Part shown: positions 17,953 through 26,566 of the stretch, piece by piece
How the letters are laid out: every line of letters starts with the position of its first letter
How positions within the stretch are numbered: position 1 is the first letter of the stretch
NCBI GenBank assembly: GCA_964469815.1
Contig: CAYXZC010000002.1
Coordinates: 1 to 64,000 of the forward strand
Origin: MGBC163016 sp964469815
Lineage (GTDB): Bacteria; Actinomycetota; Coriobacteriia; Coriobacteriales; Eggerthellaceae
Direction of reading: 5' to 3'
DNA length: 64,000 bases
Position numbers and translations under genes: made by a program
Notes under the pieces: model-generated
What the model was told of the DNA's origin: nothing
Seen by the model: only the letters and a program-made list of their open reading frames with translations
Database searches by the model: none

Positions 17953-20589
17953 CTAAAGGAGCATATCCCTTGCGATAGCGAGTGCATCGTCTATGCCGGC
18001 CGCGTTCTTGCCTCCGGCCTGCGCCATCGTGGGCTTGCCGCCACCGCCGCCCCCGATCGCAGGCCCCATGGCCTTGATGATCGCATTGGCATCGAACCCC
18101 TTCGCTACCGCCTCATCCGTACCGGCGGCCATGAGGACGACCTTGCCATCATGCTCTCCGGCAACGACCATGGCACCGGGCTCACCCATGCGCGTGCGGA
18201 CGACATCCCAAAGATGCCGCTGTCCGCCAGCCTCCACAGCTTGAGCCCGAGCGATGATGAGCGGGTACCCATTGGGAGCTTGAACAGCCTGTTCGAGCAA
18301 CGCATTGATCCCATCGTCGGAAACCGTGTCCTTAGCTCGCTTGGCGGCTTGCTGCATCTCTTTGAACGACTTCAGATTGGAAGCTGTTCGCTCGGAGACA
18401 TCGAACAGGGGCACCTTGAGCTCGGCGGCCGTCTCTTTGAGCTCGTCTTCGACCTTGTTCACATATGCCAGCGCACCGAAGCTCGTCACAGCTTCGATCC
18501 TGCGAAGATTGGCACCGACACTCGTCTCGGCTGTGATCTTCATGAATCCGATCTCTGCGGTGTTGTTCACATGGCATCCGCCGCAAAGCTCCTGTGAGAA
18601 ATCGCCAGCCTCCACAACACGCACCTTATCGCCATACTTCTCTCCGAACAGAGCCGTGACCCCATTGGCGCGCGCCTCATCGAGAGAGGTCTCATAGATC
18701 GTGGTGGGGATGGCCTCCATTATCTTGTTGTTCGCGACCATCTCGACCTCGCGGATCTGCTCGGGGGTCATAGCCTCGAAATGCGTGAAGTCGAAGCGAA
18801 GCCGATCAGGCCCAACATAGGAACCAGCCTGCTTCACATGGGCTCCGAGCACTTGTCGAAGAGCTGCATGGAGGATATGCGTGCCCGTATGGTTACGCTC
18901 GATAGCGCTCCTGCGATTGTCGTCGACGACAGCGATGACGCTGTCCCCCACATTCAAGGTGCCGCCTTCGATCTTTGCCGCATGCACGTACAGACCGCTC
19001 TCGGGCGTAGTGGTGTCAACAACATAAGCGACAACATCATCTTTGACGATCTGACCCGTATCCCCGACTTCGCCACCCATCTCAGCATAGAACGGGGTCG
19101 TATCCAAGACGATCTCGACCTCATCTCCGCTTTGAGCCGACTCGACCGGGCGACCCTGCTTGATGATGGCGCGGATGCTTGCCGGAGCCTCCGTTTTGTC
19201 GTAGCCCACGAATTCAGTGGCGCCAACATCGTTGAGGATGTCGGTATAGATGCCGCCATAGGTTGACCAAGCAGCCTCGGCATCCTTCGCGCCGGCATTG
19301 CGGGCGCGCTCGCGCTGGGAGGCCATCTCGGCATCGAATCCATCCATGTCTATATCGATGCCCTTCTCACCTGCGATCTCGGCTGTGATCTCGACCGGGA
19401 AACCGTAGGTGTCGTGAAGAGTGAAGGCGGTCTTGCCGGGAAGCGTGCTGCCTTCGAGCTTGGAGAGCTCTTCTTCAAGATAGGACTTGCCTTGGCGAAG
19501 CGTTGCTCCGAAACGCTCCTCCTCCGACAGGATGAGCTTGCGTTCGAGCTCGCGGTTCTCGACGATCTCGGGATACACATCGCCCATGAGGCGAACGATC
19601 TCATCCACATATTCGTTCAGGAAAGGGCCATCGACCCCGATAAGATGCGCCTTCATGATGGCGCGGCGCAGAAGGCGGCGAAGCACGTACCCGCGTCCCT
19701 CGTTGGATGGCAGGATGCCATCGGCAATCATGAACGTCACAGCGCGAGAATGGTCGGCCATGATGCGAAGGCTCAGGTCGGTCGCCTCGTCCTGCCCATA
19801 GACCACGCCTGCAAGCCTCTCGCCTACCGCAACGAGCGAACGCAGGACATCGGTCTCGTAGTTGCTCTGCACACCCTGCATGATGGCGGCGATGCGCTCA
19901 AGACCCATTCCGGTATCGATGTTCTTCTTCGGAAGCTCCTCTAGCGTGCCGTCCTCTTGGCCATCGAACTGGGTGAACACGCAATTCCAGTACTCAAGAT
20001 ACCGATCGCAGTCGCATCCTGGCGCGCAATCTGGGCTGCCGCATCCGAAATCAGGGCCTTGATCGAAGTAGAGCTCCGAGCATGGGCCGCAAGGCCCTGT
20101 GGGACCGGCACGCCAGAAGTTGTCATCTTCGCCCAAACGAGAGATATGGCTGTCTTCGATCCCCAGATCCTTCCAGATCCCAATGGTCTCATCATCGTTC
20201 TCGAACACGGTGAAGTAGAGCTTCTCTATAGGAAGCCCCAACACGTTCACGGAGAAGTCGAGCGCCATCGAGCACATCTCGCGTTTGAAGTACTTGCCGA
20301 ACGAGAAATTGCCGAGCATCTCGAAGAAGCTCAAGTGGCGCCCTGTGGTGCCGATGATGTCGATATCGTTGGTACGCACGCATTTTTGCACGGTGGTCGT
20401 TCCCACATAGGGCTCTTCCAGTTGCTTTTGCTGCAAGAAATATGGCTTGAACTGCACCATCCCGGCGCTGGTGAGCAAAAGGGACGGATCATCGGGTACA
20501 AGGGACGAAGAAGGCATGCGCTTGTTGCCCTTCTCTTCGAAATACCTCAGATAAGCCTCGCGGATCTCGGCGGTTGTCATGTAGTTCAT
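17953..20589 (-). CDS. alaS: Alanyl-tRNA synthetase
   Basis: An 878-residue class II synthetase that charges tRNA-Ala and edits Ser/Gly mischarging. The N-terminal catalytic domain begins MTTAEIREAYLRYFEEKG and holds motif 1 and FFEMLGNFSFGKYF; the editing domain has NHTGTHILHAALR and CGGCHV; the C-terminal DHHA1 part ends with GGGGGGKPTMAQAGG. The ATG at 20589 is preferred to an upstream in-frame ATG because the extra 24 residues are not family-like and AAAGGG lies nine bases before it. No T-box leader was recognised. It heads the alaS-to-ribE run. Confidence 0.97.
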   Translation of the reverse strand: MNYMTTAEIREAYLRYFEEKGNKRMPSSSLVPDDPSLLLTSAGMVQFKPYFLQQKQLEEPYVGTTTVQKCVRTNDIDIIGTTGRHLSFFEMLGNFSFGKYFKREMCSMALDFSVNVLGLPIEKLYFTVFENDDETIGIWKDLGIEDSHISRLGEDDNFWRAGPTGPCGPCSELYFDQGPDFGCGSPDCAPGCDCDRYLEYWNCVFTQFDGQEDGTLEELPKKNIDTGMGLERIAAIMQGVQSNYETDVLRSLVAVGERLAGVVYGQDEATDLSLRIMADHSRAVTFMIADGILPSNEGRGYVLRRLLRRAIMKAHLIGVDGPFLNEYVDEIVRLMGDVYPEIVENRELERKLILSEEERFGATLRQGKSYLEEELSKLEGSTLPGKTAFTLHDTYGFPVEITAEIAGEKGIDIDMDGFDAEMASQRERARNAGAKDAEAAWSTYGGIYTDILNDVGATEFVGYDKTEAPASIRAIIKQGRPVESAQSGDEVEIVLDTTPFYAEMGGEVGDTGQIVKDDVVAYVVDTTTPESGLYVHAAKIEGGTLNVGDSVIAVVDDNRRSAIERNHTGTHILHAALRQVLGAHVKQAGSYVGPDRLRFDFTHFEAMTPEQIREVEMVANNKIMEAIPTTIYETSLDEARANGVTALFGEKYGDKVRVVEAGDFSQELCGGCHVNNTAEIGFMKITAETSVGANLRRIEAVTSFGALAYVNKVEDELKETAAELKVPLFDVSERTASNLKSFKEMQQAAKRAKDTVSDDGINALLEQAVQAPNGYPLIIARAQAVEAGGQRHLWDVVRTRMGEPGAMVVAGEHDGKVVLMAAGTDEAVAKGFDANAIIKAMGPAIGGGGGGKPTMAQAGGKNAAGIDDALAIARDMLL

Positions 20590-20855
20590 CTGTATTATCC
20601 CTTTGCTCGCAATACTGCCGGTCGTATCGGAATTCCGGCAACTGCTCCGGATCCGTTTCATTCATGCAATTATATTGCCTTTTGCCCCCATTGGCATACA
20701 AGATAGATACCATAGACGAAATTCATCCGCTGAATAGCAGAACTCTTGCGTTTTGGTGGCCGAAGTTGCATTTATACTTAGACACGCTTTAGCAAACCTA
20801 CGTCGGAAACAGCGGTCTATCCGGCGCGCGATCACTCATCTGAAGGAGGCAGCGG

Positions 20856-22160
20856 ATGTCACAGTATTTCCAACCTGAAATCGAGACGATGCCGCGCGAG
20901 GAATTGCGCGAGCTTCAGCTCGATGAATTGAGATCCACCATGAAGAATGCCCTCGATAACGTGGAGTTCTACCGCGAATCGTTCGCCGATGCCGGAGTGG
21001 GGCTTCAAGATCTGCAGACATTGGAAGACATCTCCAAGTTCCCATTTATCACAAAGCAGGATATGCGGGATGCCTACCCCTTCGGATTGTTCGCTCGCAA
21101 GAATGAAGACGTTGCCCGCATACATGCATCATCGGGAACCACAGGACAAGCCACGATCGTAGGGCATACGCAGACCGACCTGGATAATTGGGGCGACTGC
21201 TTCGCCCGCGGCATCGCCATGGTCGGCGGCTCGAAGGACTCCACCATCCAGGTATCCTACGGATACGGTCTGTTCACAGGCGGTCTTGGCGCGCATGCCG
21301 GCGGCGAGGCGATGGGATGCACCGTCATCCCGACATCATCGGGCAACACCAAGCGCCAAGTGCAGATGATGAAGGATCTCGGCACGGACATCCTGGCATG
21401 CACCCCCTCGTATGCGCTGCTCATCGCGGATACGGCCATCGAGATGGGATATGACCCGGCCAATGACTTCAAGATCTCGGGCGTCATCTGCGGAGCAGAG
21501 CCGGCCTCTGAGAACATGCGCCAAGAGATCGCTGACAAGCTGGGCGTTCAGTACTGCGATGTTTACGGGCTTTCCGAGATCATGGGGCCAGGCGTTGCCA
21601 TGGAGTGCGCCAACCGCGGTGGCCTTCACATCGCCGAAGACCAGTTCCTATGCGAGATCATCGATCCGGAGACCTTGGAGGTCCTTCCCGATGGGCAGTG
21701 GGGCGAGCTCGTGATCACCACGCTAACCCGCGAATGCACGCCTTTGATCCGCTATCGCACACGCGACGTCACGCGCATCATCAGCGAGCCATGCGAGTGC
21801 GGGCGCACGCATCGCAAGATCGACCGTTTGCGCGGGCGCACCGATGACATGCTGATCATCCGCGGTGTGAACGTATTCCCAAGCCAGATCGAGCAGGTCA
21901 TAACCGAATTCCCCGAGATCGCCACGCAATATCAGATCATCCTTTCCAACAACGGGCCGCTCGACAAGGTCGAGCTTCGCGTGGAGACCGTCCCCGAATT
22001 CCCGATCGACGAGGTGCGCAAGCTCGAAGACCTCAAGGCAAGGCTTGGCGCAGAGCTCAAGAGCAACCTGCAGATATCCGTCGATATCAAGCTCGTGGAG
22101 CCTAAATCGATCGAGCGTAGCGAAGGCAAGGCCAAACGTATCATCGACAACAGGAACTAA
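20856..22160 (+). CDS. Phenylacetate-CoA ligase family protein
   Basis: A 434-residue adenylate-forming enzyme of the PaaK family, which activates an aryl acid with ATP and CoA. The P-loop is HASSGTTGQATIVGHT (about residues 90-105), followed by CGAEPASENMR, DVYGLSEIMGPGVAMEC and the C-terminal RGRTDDMLIIRGVNVFPSQIE hinge. The length is typical. GGAGG lies seven bases before the ATG. It is paired with an ACT protein 15 bases downstream, an arrangement seen in many anaerobes. It likely handles arylacetates from aromatic amino acid fermentation; the substrate is an inference. Confidence 0.93.
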   Translation: MSQYFQPEIETMPREELRELQLDELRSTMKNALDNVEFYRESFADAGVGLQDLQTLEDISKFPFITKQDMRDAYPFGLFARKNEDVARIHASSGTTGQATIVGHTQTDLDNWGDCFARGIAMVGGSKDSTIQVSYGYGLFTGGLGAHAGGEAMGCTVIPTSSGNTKRQVQMMKDLGTDILACTPSYALLIADTAIEMGYDPANDFKISGVICGAEPASENMRQEIADKLGVQYCDVYGLSEIMGPGVAMECANRGGLHIAEDQFLCEIIDPETLEVLPDGQWGELVITTLTRECTPLIRYRTRDVTRIISEPCECGRTHRKIDRLRGRTDDMLIIRGVNVFPSQIEQVITEFPEIATQYQIILSNNGPLDKVELRVETVPEFPIDEVRKLEDLKARLGAELKSNLQISVDIKLVEPKSIERSEGKAKRIIDNRN

Positions 22161-22175
22161 GCGAAAGGAAATGCC

Positions 22176-22598
22176 ATGATAAGCCAGTTGACCGTTTTCC
22201 TAGAGAACAGAAAAGGGCATCTAGCCTCCGCAACGCGCGCCATCTCTGATGCCGGGATAAACATGCATGCGCTGTACCTGGCCGACACCGAGGATTTCGG
22301 TGTCGCCAGGATCCTCTGTGACAGCCCCGAGCGCGCGAAGGACATCCTGGTCGATGGGGGTTTTCGAGCAGCTGTGACACAACTCATCGCTGTGAAGCTC
22401 AAAGACGAGCCGGGCTCTCTAGCATCCCTTCTCGAGCTTTGCGATAGCAACGATATGAATGTTGAATACGCATATTGCTTCATCGCCGCCGGCGGTGAGG
22501 TGGTCGACGTTCTGAAGATCAACGGTGAAGGTGCAGAGGAGATGCTCACCAGCAACGGATACGCGACGCTAGAAGCAGAAAACCTTTATACCGAGTGA
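22176..22598 (+). CDS. Tandem ACT-domain regulatory protein
   Basis: A 140-residue protein made of two ACT domains: MISQLTVFLENRKGHLASAT at the start and a second beginning near AVKLKDEPGSLASLLEL (about residue 68). ACT domains bind amino acids and regulate metabolic enzymes. It follows the phenylacetate-CoA ligase gene by 15 bases with AAAGG seven bases upstream, so the two are very likely co-expressed. The ligand is unknown; an aromatic amino acid is a reasonable guess from context. Confidence 0.9.
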   Translation: MISQLTVFLENRKGHLASATRAISDAGINMHALYLADTEDFGVARILCDSPERAKDILVDGGFRAAVTQLIAVKLKDEPGSLASLLELCDSNDMNVEYAYCFIAAGGEVVDVLKINGEGAEEMLTSNGYATLEAENLYTE

Positions 22599-22661
22599 TC
22601 CTTTGACCAACAGACCCGCAAGGCAGCTTCAAAGCATCGGTTCGCCTTGCAATTCACGCCT

Positions 22662-22694
22662 ATCGGCAGCTATCTCCCAGGAGAGGCTGCCGAT
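22662..22694 (+). terminator. Terminator-like hairpin after the ACT gene
   Basis: ATCGGCAGC (22662-22670) pairs with GCTGCCGAT (22686-22694) across a 15-base loop. It lies 64 bases after the ACT gene and is followed by a weak, C/T-containing tail, so termination may be inefficient or Rho-dependent. Confidence 0.45.
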
Positions 22695-22709
22695 CTTGCA
22701 TTCATCACG

Positions 22710-22748
22710 ATCAAGCAGTCATATCAAGCGGTCATATCAAGCGGTCAT
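22710..22748. repeat. Three tandem 13-bp repeats
   Basis: The unit ATCAAGCGGTCAT occurs three times head to tail, with one A/G difference in the first copy. It lies between two convergent genes (ACT and LuxR-like) and has no evident coding or terminator role. Confidence 0.8.
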
Positions 22749-22834
22749 ACAGCCTGAGGGTCCTGCCTGATCACACGATCGATAGGATCGATGATGCGAT
22801 GGTGGTATCGGATCGGATCGGTTCGAACAGAGCG

Positions 22835-23209
22835 CTAAGTCCGATCCCCTCGATCCCTGCCTGCAAAATACATCTTCGTCAGAACCAGTAGGCAGAAATC
22901 CTGCCTGCTGCCCACATGGCATTTCTCGAAGATATTCCTCGCATGGAAGCTTACCGTGCTCTTCTCCAGCATCATCAACTTCGATATATGCAGGTAAGAT
23001 ATCCCGAATAGAATATAGAAGGCCACGGCCTCTTCCTTTTTGGTCAGATGATAGTCCTCGAGCATCGATAGCTGCAATGCCCGGTACCTGTATACCAGTC
23101 CCTCGATCTCAGATGCGGTCTTCGGCTTGCTTTTCAATACGTTCGGTTTCTTTTCACGTTCGTCGAAATCATGCATCAACGATTCGTAGATTCTATGCTT
23201 TCTATTCAT
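22835..23209 (-). CDS. LuxR-type helix-turn-helix protein (no receiver domain)
   Basis: A 124-residue regulator. A LuxR/GerE-like HTH occupies about residues 55-115: YHLTKKEEAVAFYILFGISY, then HISKLMMLEKSTVSFHARNI, which matches the IA..L..S..TV..H.RNI pattern. There is no receiver, sensor or membrane domain; the N-terminal 50 residues are basic and helical. The ATG at 23209 is preferred over an upstream ATG because AAGAGG lies seven bases before it. It is divergent from S-adenosylhomocysteinase across 116 bases, so it may regulate that gene or itself; this is inference. Confidence 0.75.
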   Translation of the reverse strand: MNRKHRIYESLMHDFDEREKKPNVLKSKPKTASEIEGLVYRYRALQLSMLEDYHLTKKEEAVAFYILFGISYLHISKLMMLEKSTVSFHARNIFEKCHVGSRQDFCLLVLTKMYFAGRDRGDRT

Positions 23210-23325
23210 GGTTACACCTCTTTTCAAGATGTGAAGCACTTTACGTACTTAAACGAAAGCAAGCCCTCCTTTGCACCCATGTTGTCGTATTATGTAGCCA
23301 ATAAGGCGATCCGAAGGGGTAAAAA

Positions 23326-24591
23326 TTGATAAAAGATTTCGACATCAAAGATATCGCGCTTGCCGATGAAGGTCTTGCAAGGATCCAATGGGCTGACCGC
23401 GATATGCCCGTACTGGCGAAGATCCGCTCGCGCTTCGAGAAGGAACGCCCTCTCGAGGGTGTCAGGATCGGCGCTTGCCTGCATGTTACGACAGAGACGG
23501 CCAACCTGATAAGAACACTTGTTGCGGGCGGCGCAGAGGTTAGGCTATGCGCGTCCAATCCCCTCTCCACGCAAGACGATACAGCCGCCAGCTTGGTGCG
23601 AGATTTCGGCGTCAGCGTATATGCCATAAAAGGTGAGGACACAGAAACGTATTACAAGCATGTCGATGCTGTCATCGATTTCAAACCGCAGATCACCATA
23701 GATGACGGCGCCGATGTGGTCGGACGCATACACGAGAGCAGGCGCGATGCCCTGCAGTACATCATCGGAGGCGCTGAGGAGACCACCACAGGTGTCATCA
23801 GGCTTGCAGCCATGGCCGCCGATGGTGCGCTTGAGTATCCGATAATCGCTGTGAACGATGCGAAGACGAAGCACTTCTTCGACAACAGATATGGAACAGG
23901 GCAATCCACCTTGGACGGCATAATCCGCCTCACCAATAGATTGCTGGCAGGTCGCACGTTCGTTGTGTCGGGTTATGGATGGTGCGGCAAAGGCCTTGCC
24001 ATGAGAGCCCGCGGGATGGGATGCCAGGTCGTAGTGTGCGAGGTGGATCCCACCGCAGCACTTGAGGCGCACATGGATGGCTTTGCGGTGATGCCGCGTG
24101 AAGAGGCGGCAAAGATCGCTGACATTTGGGTGACGGTGACCGGCAATCTCAACGTCATCGATGATGTGTGCTACGAGAACATGAAGGACGGCGCCATCAT
24201 ATGCAATTCCGGACATTTCAACTCCGAGATCAACATCCCGTGGCTCGAGGAGCATGCGGTCAAGATCGAGGAGATAAAGCCCATGGTCGTTGAGTACACC
24301 CTCGCAGATGATCGCACCATAATCCTCCTTGCAGAAGGGCGCCTTGTGAACCTATCGGGAGCGGAGGGGCATCCTGCGAACGTCATGGACATGAGCTTTG
24401 CGAACCATGCACTTTGTGCTGAGTATCTGCTCGAAAATGCCAAGGAGATGAAACCTGAGGTCTATGATGTTCCGGAGGAGATCGACGAGAAGGTTGCGCT
24501 CCTTAAGCTCGATACCCTTGGGATCAAGATAGATACGCTAACAGATGAGCAGATCAAATACATGAACTCCTGGAACATGGGTACTGTATAG
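23326..24591 (+). CDS. ahcY: S-adenosylhomocysteinase
   Basis: A 421-residue NAD-dependent enzyme that hydrolyses S-adenosylhomocysteine to adenosine and homocysteine, removing the product inhibitor of methyltransferases. Key segments: HVTTETANLIRTL, NDAKTKHFFDNRYGTGQST (with the catalytic Lys), the NAD-binding SGYGWCGKGLAMRARGMG, NSGHFNSEI and the C-terminal region. It is the short form lacking the roughly 40-residue insertion of many bacterial enzymes. Translation probably starts at a TTG at 23326 with AAGGGG about seven bases upstream; no ATG fits the family N-terminus. Confidence 0.95.
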   Translation: MIKDFDIKDIALADEGLARIQWADRDMPVLAKIRSRFEKERPLEGVRIGACLHVTTETANLIRTLVAGGAEVRLCASNPLSTQDDTAASLVRDFGVSVYAIKGEDTETYYKHVDAVIDFKPQITIDDGADVVGRIHESRRDALQYIIGGAEETTTGVIRLAAMAADGALEYPIIAVNDAKTKHFFDNRYGTGQSTLDGIIRLTNRLLAGRTFVVSGYGWCGKGLAMRARGMGCQVVVCEVDPTAALEAHMDGFAVMPREEAAKIADIWVTVTGNLNVIDDVCYENMKDGAIICNSGHFNSEINIPWLEEHAVKIEEIKPMVVEYTLADDRTIILLAEGRLVNLSGAEGHPANVMDMSFANHALCAEYLLENAKEMKPEVYDVPEEIDEKVALLKLDTLGIKIDTLTDEQIKYMNSWNMGTV

Positions 24592-24620
24592 CAGAAGCAC
24601 CGAAGCTGATCGGAGCGATC

Positions 24621-25445
24621 GTGAAGAAGAACACACCATGGGTGATCCTTGCCTGCGCGATGGGGCTCATGCTCATCATCGGCGCTGGTATCAGCATAAC
24701 GAGCATAGTTGGCGGCTTAAACGAGCTAGGCTCTTCGTCTGCGGGCGCGGGGGTGCAAAGAGGCTCTGGAGCCGCAAATGCGAACAGCCAAAAGGATTCC
24801 GATGCGAGCAGGAGCTATGCGGAGGATCTGGTGGTCGTGAATCCCGGTCAGATCTATTCGATCGATGAGCTAGAAGAGCTATATGGGGTCTCGCTCCAGC
24901 AGCCTGATGGCGATAGTTGCTATGCCGGGATATATGAGGTCGGGAAAACGCACGATCTGATTCCGGGGATCTATCATATGGATGGCGATCAAGAGGACAT
25001 GAGCCATTTCTGCATATTCTCGCCACGAAAGACGGCGAGCAAGGACGGATATCAGATAAAGGCGCTCGTCGAGTACTTCGGAGACTATTTCGCGGAATTC
25101 TCTGAAGGCGAGCTCGTGGTCTTCATCCCCGATAACGATAATTTCACCATGAGCCTTTCCACTGATGAACCGATGGATGTCAGCGAACCTCTGGATAGCG
25201 GGTGCTATCGTGTGGGTATCGATATCCCGGCCGGAACATATGACCTCACTCTGGAAGCTGTTTCCCAAAGGGAGATCGAATACTCCAATTCCGTGAGTGC
25301 AGCTTATGTTATGAAGGATCTGCGATTCGACGATGATTCCATCGTTTCGAGCGTCCCGGTCGAGAGCGGAGCTATGGCTAGCGTGACCGTAGAAGACGGT
25401 CAATACTTAGAGCTCTTCGGAGCACGGGCAAGCTTAAGCGAATAA
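24621..25445 (+). CDS. Membrane-anchored extracytoplasmic protein with duplicated GxYxVGxDIPxGxY motif
   Basis: A 274-residue protein of unknown function. A GTG start with GGAGC upstream leads to a hydrophobic N-terminal segment (residues about 7-32), then a Ser/Gly/Ala/Asn-rich linker of about 40 residues and an acidic extracellular part. Two related units are visible: AGIYEVGKTHDLIPGIYHM (near residue 101) and GCYRVGIDIPAGTYDLTLE (near residue 193). Similar beta-rich motifs occur in exported proteins of Gram-positives, with no known role. No lipobox cysteine was seen. It follows ahcY by 29 bases and may be co-transcribed. Confidence 0.65.
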   Translation: MKKNTPWVILACAMGLMLIIGAGISITSIVGGLNELGSSSAGAGVQRGSGAANANSQKDSDASRSYAEDLVVVNPGQIYSIDELEELYGVSLQQPDGDSCYAGIYEVGKTHDLIPGIYHMDGDQEDMSHFCIFSPRKTASKDGYQIKALVEYFGDYFAEFSEGELVVFIPDNDNFTMSLSTDEPMDVSEPLDSGCYRVGIDIPAGTYDLTLEAVSQREIEYSNSVSAAYVMKDLRFDDDSIVSSVPVESGAMASVTVEDGQYLELFGARASLSE

Positions 25446-25451
25446 TCAAAA

Positions 25452-25503
25452 TGAGCGGAAGGGGCTTTCCAAGATGCTCAAAAGGGATGCCCCAAAGCGC
25501 TCA
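25452..25503. terminator. Possible bidirectional terminator hairpin
   Basis: TGAGCG and GGGGC pair with GCCCC and CGCTCA across a long loop, with small internal mismatches. It lies between two convergent genes. No uninterrupted T-run follows on either strand, so the call is weak. Confidence 0.3.
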
Positions 25504-25579
25504 TGCTTGGAACGAAAAAAGGCGTACCAAAATTCTCAGATCTTAAACGCCCTTCCTTCACACCTGATAGCGCAGCGGA

Positions 25580-26515
25580 TCAATCCCTATCGTGAGGGCC
25601 GCGAACGGTTATCTCCTGCTCTCCGGCCGACACTCTGGAATTCGGAGGAACCGAAAAGGTAACGAAGGTCGATCCTGCTATCACCGACCCCTTTCCTATG
25701 ACCGTCTCTCCCCCCAGCACCGATGCGTTCGAATAGATCGTGACATCATCTTCGATGGTTGGATGTCGCTTCACACCGGAAAGCCTTTGCCCGCCCCTTG
25801 TGGAGAGCGCGCCGAGCGTTACACCTTGGTAGATCTTCACATGATCCCCAATAACAGTGGTCTCTCCGATGACCACACCTGTACCATGATCGATGCAGAA
25901 GTATTCGCCTATCTCAGCACCAGCCCCTATATCGATACCGGTTCCTGCATGAGCGAGCTCTGTCATTATCCTTGGGATGATCGGCACATCGAGCTTGTAG
26001 AGCACATTCGCAAGGCGATAAACATATATGGCATAAAGCCCCGGATACGAGAATATGACCTCCTCTTTCGATGCTGCGGCGGGATCCCCTTCATATATTG
26101 CCTCGACATCGGTAAGGAGCTTGCGCTGAACCACCGGAAGCTCATCGAAGAAAGCAGTGAGCACATCAGCCGCACGGGCAACGATGTGAGGGGCAGCGCA
26201 TTCATCGCATTGTGTCAGGTTCGCAGGTCCTTTGCATTTATCGTCCGTATAGGTGAGCGCGAGTATTATCTGCTGGCGCAGCGAGCGTTCGATCTGGATG
26301 AGCAATTCGCCTATGAAATATTCCGGGCTGGTCTTTGGGGAGAGCATCTCCTCGCCGAAATATCCTGGAAAGATCACTCGCCGTGTTTTCTTGAGGATCT
26401 CTTTGATGGTCGATCTGCTGGGAAAGCTACGCCCGGGCTTTGTGAAGAATATCTCATCGGCCTCGTAATTCTTCTCTATGGCCTTCACTATGCGATCTAG
26501 ATTGTCACCGAACAT
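25580..26515 (-). CDS. Serine O-acetyltransferase (EpsC/CysE type)
   Basis: A 311-residue acetyltransferase that makes O-acetylserine from serine and acetyl-CoA for cysteine synthesis. The C-terminal left-handed beta-helix hexapeptide repeats are clear: HAGTGIDIGAGAEIGEYFCI, DHGTGVVIGETTVIGDHV, with the catalytic His, and KRHPTIEDDVTIYSNASVLG. The long N-terminal helical region of about 180 residues fits the EpsC subgroup. AGGAG lies five bases before the ATG. No cysK neighbour is present. Confidence 0.93.
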   Translation of the reverse strand: MFGDNLDRIVKAIEKNYEADEIFFTKPGRSFPSRSTIKEILKKTRRVIFPGYFGEEMLSPKTSPEYFIGELLIQIERSLRQQIILALTYTDDKCKGPANLTQCDECAAPHIVARAADVLTAFFDELPVVQRKLLTDVEAIYEGDPAAASKEEVIFSYPGLYAIYVYRLANVLYKLDVPIIPRIMTELAHAGTGIDIGAGAEIGEYFCIDHGTGVVIGETTVIGDHVKIYQGVTLGALSTRGGQRLSGVKRHPTIEDDVTIYSNASVLGGETVIGKGSVIAGSTFVTFSVPPNSRVSAGEQEITVRGPHDRD

Positions 26516-26566
26516 CGAATCTCCTGTTCATGCTGATTGAACGAACCTAATGAGTTTACCTGATGA

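Noticed and set aside
20590..20855. Possible T-box or strong promoter upstream of alaS and paaK
   Set aside because: No T-box sequence block or specifier stem was found. A TATACT box at 20773 has no well-spaced -35 partner.
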